Source of the DNA: Actinobaculum sp. 313
GTDB lineage: Bacteria > Actinomycetota > Actinomycetes > Actinomycetales > Actinomycetaceae
Assembly (NCBI RefSeq): GCF_003073475.1
Contig: NZ_CP029033.1
Span: forward strand, 1,736,001 to 1,800,000
DNA length: 64,000 nucleotides
Direction of reading: 5' to 3'
Positions 20,012 to 29,958 of this stretch are shown here, in pieces (the stretch's first letter is position 1; every line of letters begins with the position of its first letter). The translations under genes and the position numbers were made by a program. The notes beneath the pieces are model-generated. The model had not been told where the DNA came from. It saw only the letters and a program-made list of their open reading frames with translations, and did not search any database.

Positions 20012-20317
20012 CTACCCGCTTTCTTTTTCTCGGGTCAACACCGGGTCGCCGTTGCGGCTTCCCGGTTCTTGTACGGTATGGGTCCACTGACGCAGTGCGC
20101 CTGAATCAAGTTGTCTGACTCGCAGTGCGCGTTCGAGAACTCCCGGACGCACGGCCAACGCACAACAGTTGGCCTCCGCATGTATCCATGCGCCTCGTCC
20201 CTGGTATTGCGCCTCCTCGTCCACCACGAGAGTGGAATCGACGCACACCACGCGAACGAGGTTCTTTCGCGAATCTCGGCGGCGGCAGCCCACACACATG
20301 CGCGGGTTCGTTGTCAC
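20012..20317 (-). CDS. ylxR: YlxR-family (DUF448) RNA-binding/regulatory protein
   Basis: About 101 residues. The YlxR hallmark RMCVGCRRRDSRKNLVRVVC lies at the N-terminus, followed by QGRGAWIHAEANCCALAV. The family sits between nusA and infB in most Gram-positives and is linked to RNA binding or RNase P/transcription modulation. I place the start at the third tandem GTG (20317), because GGAG lies 5 bases before it. The last 25 residues are less conserved. Confidence 0.88.
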   Translation of the reverse strand: MTTNPRMCVGCRRRDSRKNLVRVVCVDSTLVVDEEAQYQGRGAWIHAEANCCALAVRPGVLERALRVRQLDSGALRQWTHTVQEPGSRNGDPVLTREKESG

Positions 20318-20465
20318 ACACACTCCATCCGTCAGCAGAACCTCAAGTATTTTAGCGTGTTACTGTCGGCAGCGCAGTCTCCTGCTCCGCTTCAGCTGAG
20401 TGAACCGAGACACGACGACGCAGCTTCCGGCGTCGCCCTCAGCGCGCCTTACCTGCGGTAACTGC

Positions 20466-21467
20466 TCAACGATCAGTGGCACCGACGGGATACTCAGACT
20501 CCTTGCGAATATCGATTGACCATCCGGTTAGTTTCGCTGCGAGCCGGACGTTCTGTGCCTCTTTGCCGATGGCCAGCGATGTCTGCCCGTCAGGAACGAT
20601 CACACGTGCCTGCCGCTGATCCTTGTTCAACACGTCCACACGCACAACCTTTGCGGGCGAGAGGGCCGCAGCTACGAACTTCGCCGGATCGTCGTCGTAA
20701 TCAACGATGTCGATTTTCTCACCGTTAAGTTCCGTGGTGACGGCACGCACACGCTGCCCGTTGTGACCGATGCATGCGCCTTTCGCGTTAACTTCTGGCG
20801 ACGCGGACCACACCGCTATTTTCGAGCGATGCCCCGCTTCGCGAGCCAGCGCGACGATCTCGACTGTTGCATCGGCAATCTCTGGCACCTCCTGCTCGAA
20901 GAGGCGACGGACAAAGTCAGGGTGGGTGCGCGAGAGTCGCACCGAGGCACCGCGACTGCCAACAGATACTTCGAGCACCAGAGCGCGGATATGGTCGCCG
21001 TGCCGGAAATGCTCGGTAGGAACCTGCTCGTCCGCGCGTAGCAATGCCTCGTGTTCTCCGACCTGTACCAGAAGATCACGCGGATCTCCCTTATGGTTGG
21101 CGTTCGCCTGTACCACGCCGGAGATGATCTCGCCCTGCTTGCCCTTGAATGACCCCAGCACGCGGTCGGTTTCGGCGTCGCGCAGACGTTGGGCAATGAT
21201 CGATTTCGCCGTGGCGGTTGCGATTCTTCCGAAGTCGCCGGGAGTATCGTCGAATTCGCCGATGACATTCCCCTCGTCGTCGACCTCCGGCGCATAGACG
21301 GTGACTTTTCCGCTGGAACGGTCCATTTCCACTCGAGCACCGCGCACCGCACCCGGCACACGCTGGTAAGCGTGCAACAGGGCATCCTCGATGGCACCAA
21401 TGAGCACATCGACGCTGATACCGAGCTCGCTCTCCACAATGCGGAGCTCGTTCATCTGTATGTCCAT
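20466..21467 (-). CDS. nusA: Transcription termination/antitermination factor NusA
   Basis: 333 residues with the N-terminal RNAP-binding domain (ELGISVDVLIGAIEDALLHAYQ), an S1 domain (EIISGVVQANANHKGDPRDLLVQVG) and two KH domains. KH features are SRTHPDFVRRLFEQEVPEI, GACIGHNGQRVRAVTTEL and IVPDGQTSLAIGKEAQNVRL. There are no C-terminal acidic repeats, as usual in actinobacteria. The ATG at 21467 has AAGGG nearby and lies 6 bp after the rimP stop, so it is in one operon with rimP and ylxR. Confidence 0.97.
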   Translation of the reverse strand: MDIQMNELRIVESELGISVDVLIGAIEDALLHAYQRVPGAVRGARVEMDRSSGKVTVYAPEVDDEGNVIGEFDDTPGDFGRIATATAKSIIAQRLRDAETDRVLGSFKGKQGEIISGVVQANANHKGDPRDLLVQVGEHEALLRADEQVPTEHFRHGDHIRALVLEVSVGSRGASVRLSRTHPDFVRRLFEQEVPEIADATVEIVALAREAGHRSKIAVWSASPEVNAKGACIGHNGQRVRAVTTELNGEKIDIVDYDDDPAKFVAAALSPAKVVRVDVLNKDQRQARVIVPDGQTSLAIGKEAQNVRLAAKLTGWSIDIRKESEYPVGATDR

Positions 21468-21473
21468 GCTGTC

Positions 21474-22040
21474 TTACCCTTCGTCTTTACCAAACTCAAC
21501 ACGTACCCGAGCGGACACGATGTCTCCCCGGCCTATACGCCTTTCGCTATCGTTCGTACGAAGCTTCAAGGTATCACCGCTCAGCTCCATAAGACGAGCG
21601 ACAAGCTCAGATCCGTCAGCCAAGCGCAGTTCTACTAGTCTGCCCTGCGCTCGTGAGAAATGCCGTAGTTCCGTCAACTCCCTTTGCGCACCGGGTGTTG
21701 ACACTTCGAGTGTGTACGCGCCAGCAACGAGATCAACATCATCCAAACGTTGGGAAATCGCACGTGATACCTCGGTGAGCGAATCGGAATCAACGCCACC
21801 CGGGCCTTCGGGTAGGTCGACGACGACTTTCACGACTTTGCGTTTACCAGCACGGCCAACTTTGACGCCTTCCAGGTACAGGCCTGCCTGCGCGACAATC
21901 GCCTCAAGCTCGGTGGTTATACCAGCTACGTCGGCACCCGTACTGGCAGGCGACCCGTCGGCCGGCCGCGCGCTGTTGACCGCTCGGCGTCCGGCTCCAT
22001 CCTGCCGTCGTTTTGGACGGCTGTTCTTCGAAGATGCCAT
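21474..22040 (-). CDS. rimP: Ribosome maturation factor RimP
   Basis: 188-residue 30S assembly factor. After a basic leader of about 40 residues, the RimP fold is recognisable: LYLEGVKVGRAGKRKVVKVVVD, DSDSLTEVSRAISQRLDDVD and YTLEVSTPGAQRELTELRHF. The C-terminal SH3-like part is IGRGDIVSARVRVEF. First gene of the rimP-nusA-ylxR-infB operon. Upstream on the same strand, 174 bp away, is the end of the lipoprotein cluster. Confidence 0.95.
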   Translation of the reverse strand: MASSKNSRPKRRQDGAGRRAVNSARPADGSPASTGADVAGITTELEAIVAQAGLYLEGVKVGRAGKRKVVKVVVDLPEGPGGVDSDSLTEVSRAISQRLDDVDLVAGAYTLEVSTPGAQRELTELRHFSRAQGRLVELRLADGSELVARLMELSGDTLKLRTNDSERRIGRGDIVSARVRVEFGKDEG

Positions 22041-22214
22041 GCCACCAGCCTACCGTTCAGGTCCGACGCCGTTCCACGAACGCAACACTATGGACACACG
22101 TGCGGTTCCAAAGAGAGGTGTTGCGCCGCCAAGTGGGCGAGACACTCGTGGAGGCACTGCGCGCAGAGTCCTGGCGACGACGCTGCGCGCAGGCCGGCGT
22201 CATATCGGCTGCGG

Positions 22215-22913
22215 TCATGTGGGCGAGGCACTCGGCGAGGGTGCGGGCGTAGTCCACTTGACCGTGTCGAGAATGCCGTCAAGTTCGGGTGGAAGGGTGG
22301 TTTCCCCGGGCGCCGAGCGCAGTGTAAGTATCCAGACGCCGTCTCGTCTCCCAACGAACCACTCCTCAAGGCGTATCGGTCCATCTTTCGAGGACAGCAC
22401 ATAACTGTACCCGCGGGCAGTATTGCCATCTATAGTACGGGCAGGGAGCACCATGAAGTCGCTGCGGGGTTCGTACCGTACCTTACCGGACAGTGACCGC
22501 GAGACTAAGCGGTCCAGGTTGTAAGTGTACTCTCCTTCCGGATCGTACGTGTCCTTCTCATCGAAAACCGTATATTCCCGTACCCAGGACGGATCGAGGT
22601 GTTCCGCCCCGAAGGAAGGCCGTGTACACTCTCCCACCTCGGCTGGCGAAATACAGTAGTCATACGGAATTCGTTCAGGCCTCCCTGCATTCCACCCGTT
22701 GGGGACATCGGCACTGATGGCATCTTCGAGGTTAAGGTTCGCAACGAATGTTGACGGCGGCGACGGCGGTGCCGTCCCGATGCCGGGTAGTCCACATCCA
22801 GTCACGGCAAACAGGATGCACATGGCGAGACAAGATATCCGACGTGCCCCTCTGAAGGCGACGACTCTTCGTCGGCCTGTCGAAGGCTGCCTGACTAGAC
22901 GTTGTGTGATCAT
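22215..22913 (-). CDS. Lipoprotein, paralogue 1 of a three-gene array
   Basis: 232 residues. A basic n-region and hydrophobic stretch lead to the lipobox FAVTGC with the lipidated Cys at about residue 40. The mature part contains the shared family motifs VLPARTIDGNTARGYSY and LPPELDGILDTVKWTTP. These also occur in the next two genes, so all three are tandem duplicates that have diverged. The start ATG at 22913 has AGGAGAAG upstream. The fold and function are not recognised. Likely anchored outside the membrane and linked to the T7SS-type genes upstream. Confidence 0.75.
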   Translation of the reverse strand: MITQRLVRQPSTGRRRVVAFRGARRISCLAMCILFAVTGCGLPGIGTAPPSPPSTFVANLNLEDAISADVPNGWNAGRPERIPYDYCISPAEVGECTRPSFGAEHLDPSWVREYTVFDEKDTYDPEGEYTYNLDRLVSRSLSGKVRYEPRSDFMVLPARTIDGNTARGYSYVLSSKDGPIRLEEWFVGRRDGVWILTLRSAPGETTLPPELDGILDTVKWTTPAPSPSASPT

Positions 22914-23010
22914 GGACTTCTCCTGTCGATGCCTCCCCGAGTGCCGCCGTGTCGGTACCGCACACTCAACTTGGCTAAGAATGCGAGGTGCCTCCCCTCA
23001 CACATCTGTC

Positions 23011-23697
23011 TCATGTCGAGGGCCTCGTCGACTCGTCCGACGGCGTAGTCCAGGTAATCGTGTCCAAAATGCCGTCGAGTTCAGGCGGAAGGACCATCTG
23101 GTCCGGTGCGGCGTTTAATGTGATGCGCCACAGACCATCGGAGCGGGCGACAAGCCACATCTGGTAGCGCGCTTTTGCTTGATTGGTAGTTGTTGTGTAT
23201 GAGAAACCACGGGCGGGATCACCGTCAATGGTGCGCGCAGGCAACTCCGCGACGTCCGATTGCGGGTTGTAGCGTTCGGCGTCGTACAGCCATGAGGTGA
23301 AGATCGCGTCGAAGTCATAGGTGTTGGCCCGACCAGCAAACTCGTAACCGCTGGCCAACAAGACATCCGGTGATAGCCGGGTGGCGCGGATCGATGCTCC
23401 CGCAAACCCGGTGGTTCCATCCTCCGAAGCGATATAGTCGAGGCCCGTCTCACCACGGTCAGTTGTCTCGACCCAACCAGCAGGAGCGTCAGCATCCATC
23501 ACATCCGCGGTGTCCGTGGTAGTGGTGAAAAGCCTCCCAACGCTCGGTGTTGCTGCCGCATCGGAGCCAGAGCCACCCGGCGCACAGGCGGAAACGAGTA
23601 CGCCAAACATCAGCGCTACGCAAGCAAGCATCCGAGCCACTACCTGCCGGTACGGGCATATGCGACCGCGCGTACCTTCTGCCAGGTGTTCTTTCAT
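23011..23697 (-). CDS. Lipoprotein, paralogue 2 of a three-gene array
   Basis: 228 residues with a signal peptide ending in VLVSAC (Cys near residue 38). It shares DADAPAGWVETTD, ELPARTIDGDPARGFSY and LPPELDGILDTITWTTP with its two neighbours. The start is taken at 23697 because the longer frame to 23811 places a basic stretch before the signal; a GGAAAGG lies about 13 bases upstream of 23697. No enzymatic motif is seen. Candidate surface partner or protective protein for the 900-residue cargo protein encoded upstream. Confidence 0.75.
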   Translation of the reverse strand: MKEHLAEGTRGRICPYRQVVARMLACVALMFGVLVSACAPGGSGSDAAATPSVGRLFTTTTDTADVMDADAPAGWVETTDRGETGLDYIASEDGTTGFAGASIRATRLSPDVLLASGYEFAGRANTYDFDAIFTSWLYDAERYNPQSDVAELPARTIDGDPARGFSYTTTTNQAKARYQMWLVARSDGLWRITLNAAPDQMVLPPELDGILDTITWTTPSDESTRPST

Positions 23698-23755
23698 CTC
23701 AAGAATGCCTTTCCTGTCAACAAAAACAGAAGTCGAGCCAACCGGCCGTACCCTC

Positions 23756-24397
23756 TCACGTCGACGAAGCCGATGGCGTCGTCCACCTGATTGAGTCCAA
23801 AACCGAACCATCCAACTCCGGTGGCAACTCTGTATCTCCCGCAGCTGCCCTCAACGTGATCTCCCATAGCACGTCATGCCTGCCAACCAACCAGATCTCG
23901 CGGCGTTCCGGCGAGCCTTCAATGGTGTAGATATAGGAATATCCGCGGGCGGGATTACCGTCAATGGTACGCGCTGGCAAAACGGTGAAGTCGGCCGTGT
24001 CTTCGTCCGCTAAATCAGCACTGAGATGCTGCGCTAAGGCGCCATCAAGGCTGTAGGTGTCAGTCGTGTCAGTCAACCGATAATCTGAGGATACGATGTG
24101 CCGAGGTGGATGACACCATGCCCACACTGCGGCCGCAGTGCTTCCTTCTGTATCATCGGCCGGCCCTCGGTACTCGAAACTCGAGCCATCGGTAAGTACC
24201 TCGTTCCACCCATCAGGCAGATCCACGCTCATAGCATCCTGTCTCTGGTCCCGCGCCACAAATGTCGACTCCACGCTCGCCGTTGCACGTTCAGCCTTGG
24301 GCGCTGCACACCCAACACAAAGACTTAAGCAGAGAACTGCGGTGAAGACCAGTGGAGCCTTTCCCTTTGCTGCGAAAAGCTGATAGAGACCCTTCAT
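23756..24397 (-). CDS. Lipoprotein, paralogue 3 of a three-gene array
   Basis: 213 residues; lipobox LCVGC with Cys near residue 30. It shares SVDLPDGWNEV, VLPARTIDGNPARGYSY and LPPELDGSVLDSIRWTTP with paralogues 1 and 2. Its ATG overlaps the stop of the preceding 900-residue gene (TAATG), so the two are translationally coupled. This is the best evidence that the lipoproteins work with that protein. No known domain is recognised. Confidence 0.78.
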   Translation of the reverse strand: MKGLYQLFAAKGKAPLVFTAVLCLSLCVGCAAPKAERATASVESTFVARDQRQDAMSVDLPDGWNEVLTDGSSFEYRGPADDTEGSTAAAVWAWCHPPRHIVSSDYRLTDTTDTYSLDGALAQHLSADLADEDTADFTVLPARTIDGNPARGYSYIYTIEGSPERREIWLVGRHDVLWEITLRAAAGDTELPPELDGSVLDSIRWTTPSASST

Positions 24398-27099
24398 TAG
24401 CTGCTTCGCTCCGCACCTGTTGCAGCGAAGGCGGTTGCACGCGTATCTTTCGCCTGCATCATCTCCTCCTGGATGGGTTCGAAAAGCTCACCGTAGTCGG
24501 TGTGGTTTTCGAGATATTCCTTGAAGGACGCGCGTTCGTCATCACTCATGTCATGCCACGGCTTTACCGCTCCGTCGTCGTCAAGAAATGGCACTCCGGT
24601 AAAGTCTTCGTCATAGCAGAACTCCTGCGGTGACATGTCGGCATCTTCGAATGTTGAGCGTGTACTGATGGTTTCATAGATGCTGGCCTCCATTTCCTTC
24701 TCAAGAGCGATGTGGGACTGCGACTGATTCCCAACTATGACGGTATCGGTTGGGAAGACAATATCGAGGATCGCCGGAATGCCCACTGACTGACCCTGGC
24801 CAATCACATACTTCCCCGGATTACTCTCAATGATGTATTGCAAGGGATTGGCACCCATAACCATTTTGATCAGATCTTTCTTCCCGCGATTGGCGCGGTC
24901 GAAGAAAGCATGTTCCTGGTCATGCGAGTCTGCACTTGCGGTGAATAGTGCTTCTTTTAACGGTGTCCACTTCTCGATGACCCTGTCCGGGTCTCCGCCA
25001 TCATTCATTGTGTCAAAGGCCGTGTTGTACTCGGCTGTAGACTGAAGCTCAGCAGCGGCGTATAGGATTTCCACTGCAGGAGCACGGCCTCCGATTGACG
25101 AGCGGTCAAAACCGATATCCACGAAATACCCGTGGTTTCCCAGCAGTTGGGTTCGCAAGTCAATGCCAAAGGTAATCCGATGTTGCCCACCTTCTTCGAA
25201 TGCTACAACCACGTCTTGGCCCGGATTCTCGAGCGCGATAGCGATGTCCTCCATATAGGGCGCTAAGATCTCGCCCGACCAGGATCGAAGGTTTGAGTTT
25301 GTGTACCCGTACACATCTTGCCCGTGCAGCTTGTCCGTTTCGTTTTCCATGGTCAGAGCATCTTGATAGCCGTAGAGGAAGTTGCCCGCAATGCCAGTGG
25401 ATCGCTTGTCTCGTATCTTCCACTGTTCCCATTCTTCGTCGCTGATCTGAGACCGGTCCGGCGTTAGTTCCGGCATTGACATCTCCGCTATCAAACGCCC
25501 AAACTGTTCGCCACCATCTTGGAAACCACCGTAGGCGCTCTCCGCATCGAACATGGTTCGACCGCCGGTGAGGTAGCGTGTCATGTTCATCGGTTCGTCG
25601 TTGCTATCGACGATGCCGTCATGATTGATATCTATGCCAGCAGGTGTATCGCTGACCAGGAACTCCTGGACCGCATTGAATCGCTCGCGATCTACCGCAA
25701 GCAACGCGGGATCGGCCGTCTTTCCCTGCTCTGCGAGGATCTCCGGGTTTAAGCATTCCGGCTGATCCATGAGTGTGTACATGGCATGCATTGGATCGTA
25801 CATGCTGTCATCCGGACCAAATGAGGGCAAGGTGTCGCGATAGGGACTGTTTGTCACCCACGGCAGTGTTTCCGCATCCCAGGCCACGATATCTTCTGCA
25901 AGAGAGCGACCATCGTCGGCTGGCTTCTCGAAGAAGGCTGGACCAAGTGCGAGATTCGGATTGTCCCGGCCGGCTTCACCAATCAAGTTAGAGATGAACG
26001 CGTACCCCGGCATCGGCTCGTAATAAGGCACAGCGAATGAGCCATAGTCGTTCGGGTTGTACAACGCTCCACCCACGGTCTTCAGCTCTTCAATGAAAGC
26101 CCCGGTCTGCGATGACGCGGTGACTCCGGGTTTCAGAGTGATCTGGTCCTTGTACTTCTCAAACAGGACCTGCTCGTCAGCATGTTCTCCGTCTAAGTTT
26201 GTTCCCCCGGTACCGAGAACGATGGTCGTGCCGATCCCATGCAGAAGCTCGGAACGCACTGGACTGTTATCTGGTAACGCGCGAACTCGCCATGCGAAGT
26301 CGGCCAATTCTTCTGCTGATACGTGGGTGAGGAGCATGTTGGTGACGAAGGGGTTGCCGAGTTCGTCGCCGTATTGGTTCCAGAATTCTTCGAGTTCTTC
26401 GGGGGAGGGGTTGGGGTTGGTGATGATGGCGGCCATCTCGGGTGCGATCTGGGCGGCGTGGTTCATCTCGTTTTGTACGGCGATCAGGTCGAGATCGCCG
26501 AACAGGTTTACACCGATCTCTTCCCGCGTGCCATGTGGTTTCGACATGTCAAACAGACGGTCCTTAATCGCTGTGATCTGCACCGCTGTGACTCGCGCCT
26601 GCTCATCCAACGCCTCCAAATACCCTTGATGGGTACGACGCAACTCTGCCTGAGTCGCCTCCCACTCCTCCTGACAGGACTGCTCCGCCCGGTCGATATC
26701 GTAATCCGACATTGGACCCACACCCGTGCGCGCAAAATCAACCCGCTCCTGCTGCAGGTCTTGCATCTTCCTCTCGTAGGCGGCATACGCATCGTCATAG
26801 TCTTGCCAGAGGACTTTGACCGACTCTCTCGTCTCCCGAACCTTCTCCCCATACTCCTTAATCGGCCCGGCCACATCCATCAACACGCCACTGACATCCT
26901 GCGCAATACCCTTCAACCGGCACACCTGATCCAGATACGCCGTCGCCGACTCACCCAACCAGCCCGGCATACCAGCAGTCGACATCATCGCCACCTGCGT
27001 GGTCTGTACCTGACCACCCACACCACCAAACTGGTCTGCCACCTCACAACACGCCCCGGACGTATCCGGCGGCAACGAAAACACATCCTCACCCTTCAC
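24397..27099 (-). CDS. Large T7SS-associated cargo-like protein, WXG100-like N-terminus
   Basis: About 900 residues. The first 120 residues are helical with a WXG-like turn (GMPGWLGESATAYLDQV) and a coiled coil (EKVRETRESVKVLWQDYDDAYAAYERKMQDLQQERVDF), as in large type VII-associated proteins. The middle (ITNPNPSPEELEEFWNQYGD and following) resembles the large actinobacterial proteins annotated DUF6571 or TPR-repeat-region proteins; this is tentative. DINHDGIVDSNDE looks like a calcium-binding EF-hand loop. No toxin catalytic motif is recognised at the C-terminus. The start is taken as GTG 27099. The frame extends to 27246, but that extra 49-residue leader is Cys/Trp/Ala-rich and overlaps the upstream gene. 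Confidence 0.75.
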   Translation of the reverse strand: MKGEDVFSLPPDTSGACCEVADQFGGVGGQVQTTQVAMMSTAGMPGWLGESATAYLDQVCRLKGIAQDVSGVLMDVAGPIKEYGEKVRETRESVKVLWQDYDDAYAAYERKMQDLQQERVDFARTGVGPMSDYDIDRAEQSCQEEWEATQAELRRTHQGYLEALDEQARVTAVQITAIKDRLFDMSKPHGTREEIGVNLFGDLDLIAVQNEMNHAAQIAPEMAAIITNPNPSPEELEEFWNQYGDELGNPFVTNMLLTHVSAEELADFAWRVRALPDNSPVRSELLHGIGTTIVLGTGGTNLDGEHADEQVLFEKYKDQITLKPGVTASSQTGAFIEELKTVGGALYNPNDYGSFAVPYYEPMPGYAFISNLIGEAGRDNPNLALGPAFFEKPADDGRSLAEDIVAWDAETLPWVTNSPYRDTLPSFGPDDSMYDPMHAMYTLMDQPECLNPEILAEQGKTADPALLAVDRERFNAVQEFLVSDTPAGIDINHDGIVDSNDEPMNMTRYLTGGRTMFDAESAYGGFQDGGEQFGRLIAEMSMPELTPDRSQISDEEWEQWKIRDKRSTGIAGNFLYGYQDALTMENETDKLHGQDVYGYTNSNLRSWSGEILAPYMEDIAIALENPGQDVVVAFEEGGQHRITFGIDLRTQLLGNHGYFVDIGFDRSSIGGRAPAVEILYAAAELQSTAEYNTAFDTMNDGGDPDRVIEKWTPLKEALFTASADSHDQEHAFFDRANRGKKDLIKMVMGANPLQYIIESNPGKYVIGQGQSVGIPAILDIVFPTDTVIVGNQSQSHIALEKEMEASIYETISTRSTFEDADMSPQEFCYDEDFTGVPFLDDDGAVKPWHDMSDDERASFKEYLENHTDYGELFEPIQEEMMQAKDTRATAFAATGAERSS

Positions 27100-27226
27100 A
27101 ACACACCCCCACACACCCCAGCAACCACACGCGTGGCCACACCACCAGGCCTCACAAGCCTCACAGGCCGCACAGGCCTGCCCGGAACTCTTCCCCGCAC
27201 CAGTTCTCCAGTCACACTGTGCTGCC

Positions 27227-27574
27227 TCACAAGTCCTGCCCTCCACCCAGTAGAGCGTTCATCTCTTCAAACTGCGCCGCACTCAACCTCTCCGAGTCAT
27301 CAAAATCGCCAGCAGCGTCTTTGGCCCCCGACCCGAGCATCGAACACGTATCCGAAAACTCACCCAACACGTCCTCCATATCGTCCTTAAACTCCCGTAA
27401 CGCCGACCGTAACTCGTTGCTACCAGCCGAACTCACATGAACCGGCAACTGTGACACACACCGACTCACCTGCATACCCCGCACAAACCCCGTCAACCGA
27501 CCAAACTCCGCCGCATCCTCCCACCGGGCCTGCGCCTGCACACCCACCGCATCACGATCAAACTCAATACTCAC
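27227..27574 (-). CDS. Small helical WXG100-superfamily-like protein
   Basis: 115 residues with predominantly helical, charged sequence. An N-terminal helix (DAVGVQAQARWEDAAEFGRL), a loop and a second long helix (ELRSALREFKDDMEDVLGEFSDTC) precede a C-terminal LSAAQFEEMNALLGG. There is no canonical W-x-G, but the size, helical hairpin and place directly upstream of the large cargo gene fit an ESX-type secretion partner. The GTG start at 27574 has AAGGAG 8 bases upstream. Likely cotranscribed with the 900-residue gene. Confidence 0.6.
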   Translation of the reverse strand: MSIEFDRDAVGVQAQARWEDAAEFGRLTGFVRGMQVSRCVSQLPVHVSSAGSNELRSALREFKDDMEDVLGEFSDTCSMLGSGAKDAAGDFDDSERLSAAQFEEMNALLGGGQDL

Positions 27575-27904
27575 TGGTTCGTCTCCTTCGCACTAGTAGT
27601 TGAGAGTATCTCGCCATTGTCTGAACTATTACGCCGCCCAAAACGACGTCCGCCGCGCAGCAGCTCTCCTCGCCCCTCGATCCTCCCGTTCGGTCGACCA
27701 GGCACGCCCATGCTCAACGTCAACGTCCACCCCACACCCGGGATAGCTACCACCCATCAAGCCACAAGGCCAGCATGCCGCACACCCCACGCGACCACAC
27801 TTACGGTGGTCGTCCCCGCACGGTCGGATCAACCAGCCGTGCAACTGGTGTGAAGCTCACGCCTGGAAACAGGCACCTGGCAGCGTGAACACGACGCACA
27901 GCTG
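27575..27904. other. 330-bp gap with no gene I can support
   Basis: Lies between the repeat-rich T7SS protein gene and the small helical protein gene, all minus strand. A 60-codon frame (27571-27753) overlaps the next start but has no recognisable content. A short GCCTG/CAGGC hairpin is present near 27860-27875. It could hold the promoter for the downstream genes. Confidence 0.4.
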
Positions 27905-29661
27905 TCATTGGCCTTCACCCTTCTCGCGGGGCTCTCGCCAGTACAGCAGGGGACGGGAGAACATTTCACGACGGGTGGCTTCCTCGGCCTCACGCCGCTC
28001 ACGTTCACGCACACTCTCCGCACCATGACGACTCAACCACACCGCATCCAACCGCTTGAGCGCTTCCTCCTTGCGGCGTTCCTCTTCCTGCGGGTCCGGA
28101 ACCTCCCGACCACGCATGGCACACCACACCTCCGGACTCCACCTCCGCTCCCGCTCATCCCGCTTCCGACCAGCACCACGCACACCCGCGCCACGCACAC
28201 CAGACTGCTGTACTTGACCGCCCCGCATGCCGGTGCCACGCATACCGGCCTGTTGTGCCTGCCCGCCGCGCACACCCGTTCCAGCACGACCCGTGCCACG
28301 GCCAGATTGCTGTGTCTGCCCGCCCCGGACGCCGCCCGTACCGGCTCCACGGCCAGTCCCAGCACGACCACCAGCAGGCTGTCCACCACGAACACCGGTT
28401 CCACGGTCACCCTGGGCTTGGCCACCCCGGACGCCGCCCGCACCAGCCCCACGGCCATTAGCGGCTTGTCCGCCCCGCGCACCACCGGTACCACGCGCGC
28501 CTGCCTGCTGGGCCTGGCCACCACGCACACCGGTTCCGGTTCCTCGGGTCCCGGTGCCTTGTTGGGGTTGGCCGGAGAGGGGATACGGGTGGGACGCATA
28601 CCCATCTGCTGCGCATTACTCCACCGCACACCAGATGCCGCACCACGGGCCAACCCAGCAGCCCCGGCAGCACCCGCTGCGGCCCCGGCCGCTCCCGCCG
28701 CCCCAGCAGCACCACCCGTAGGGTTGTTGTTGTCTTGGAAGGAGAGGCGTCCGGCTTCCCGGACCCGGTCCATCAAATCCCCTCCACCCGGACCATACAA
28801 GTAGCGTGCCTCCGCGGAATCAGCTCGGATCATCCTGCCTTGTGGAGTACCCACCATGCCCTCGACACGCTCACCCGCATACCACGAAAACATCCACGCC
28901 AAACTCCCAGAAACACCCACACCAGCAGCAACCGCACCCACCGACGGAACAACAGACCCACCACCATCCGACACATCCACGTCAGACTCCACCGGGCGGC
29001 CCTCCGCCAACGCCGCCGCATACGACGCCCCACCATCAGAGGGTAGACCCGTCACCGACGAATCCACACCAGACGACGATGGCGGCATGTAGGTCACATA
29101 GGACCGCGGAGCCGCCTTCTCCGAGCGGGGCAGCATACGAATCGCCCGATCCACCTCCTCACCCACATAATCCACCATCCGCCCAGCCCGCTCCTCAAAG
29201 CCAGCATCACGGGCCTCATGCGCCTGCTCGGCATGCTCCATGCCACCATTGGCAAGGACTGCATTGACCGGGGACGGCACGGTACTACTCGCCAGACCAA
29301 TCGAGGCGACCTCTACCTTATAGGCAGTATCCGATGCTTCGGTGGCCGCACTGATCTCCTTGTGTGCGGCCCGGGCCTGAATCGTCACGTCAGCGATCAC
29401 TTGAACCGACTTGCCCATGGCTTCCGTATCATCCGCGTGGTCTCCTAGGCGGTTCCGTACCCACTCCAACGACGACAACATCGCATCCGCCGTCGCACCC
29501 CGAATCCCCCAATCATCCGGATTCAACATCCCATTAACCCTGCGACGCAACCCCTCAAAACCATCACTGACCTCATTCAGTTTTTCGGCCAGTTGCTGTG
29601 CCTCTTCTGGGTCGAAGGTCGCGATCTGCGCCAGAATATCCCGCTGCTCCCGACTGGCCAA
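27905..29661 (-). CDS. T7SS/PPE-like protein with Gly-Arg-Gln repeat tail (frameshifted in this sequence)
   Basis: Helical N-terminus (about 170 residues, including NPDDWGIRGATADAMLSSLEWVRNRLG) typical of large type VII substrates. Then comes a central segment, an Ala/Gly run, and in a second frame a tail with about eight RGGQAQQ-like repeats. It ends in a charged helix (DPQEEERRKEEALKRLDAV) and stops at 27905. The frames join if one base is added to the GGGG at 28564-28567, giving about 585 residues. The start is uncertain: TTG at 29661 has GGAGAGGGG upstream, the ATG-equivalent frame reaches 29721, and another frame begins a GTG at 29713. Confidence 0.65.
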
Positions 29662-29958
29662 CTGCTGTCCCCTCTCCCCTCGCGTCCCAGTTAGGGTCGT
29701 ACTCGGTGAGCACCCCAGCACCCGGAACAGGATCGTGTGTGATGCAACAGACTCTAACGACTTATCGTTGTCTTGTCCAGCGGATACGGAAGTGTATTTC
29801 TTGTCCTTAACATGCTCCTCACCGTGTTTGCGCAGGTCATAGGCCTGTCACGCTGCTTTCACGACTCTCAAACTTGCTGTGGAGAATGCGGACCACATCG
29901 CGATCTGTCACAATCAAAGAACACGACAACCCGAGACTCGGACAGAAAGACCCTCACA

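Noticed and set aside
27100-27246. N-terminal extension of the 900-residue cargo gene
   Set aside because: The extra 49 residues are Cys/Trp/Ala-rich without family resemblance, overlap the upstream gene, and a GTG start at 27099 gives a sensible N-terminus.
26323-27390. 355-residue plus-strand ORF opposite the cargo gene
   Set aside because: Arg/His/Leu/Thr-rich shadow with no ribosome site; the minus strand has the coherent protein.
27571-27753. 60-residue ORF ending at the small helical gene
   Set aside because: No recognisable content and no ribosome-binding site; the strong one nearby serves the next gene.
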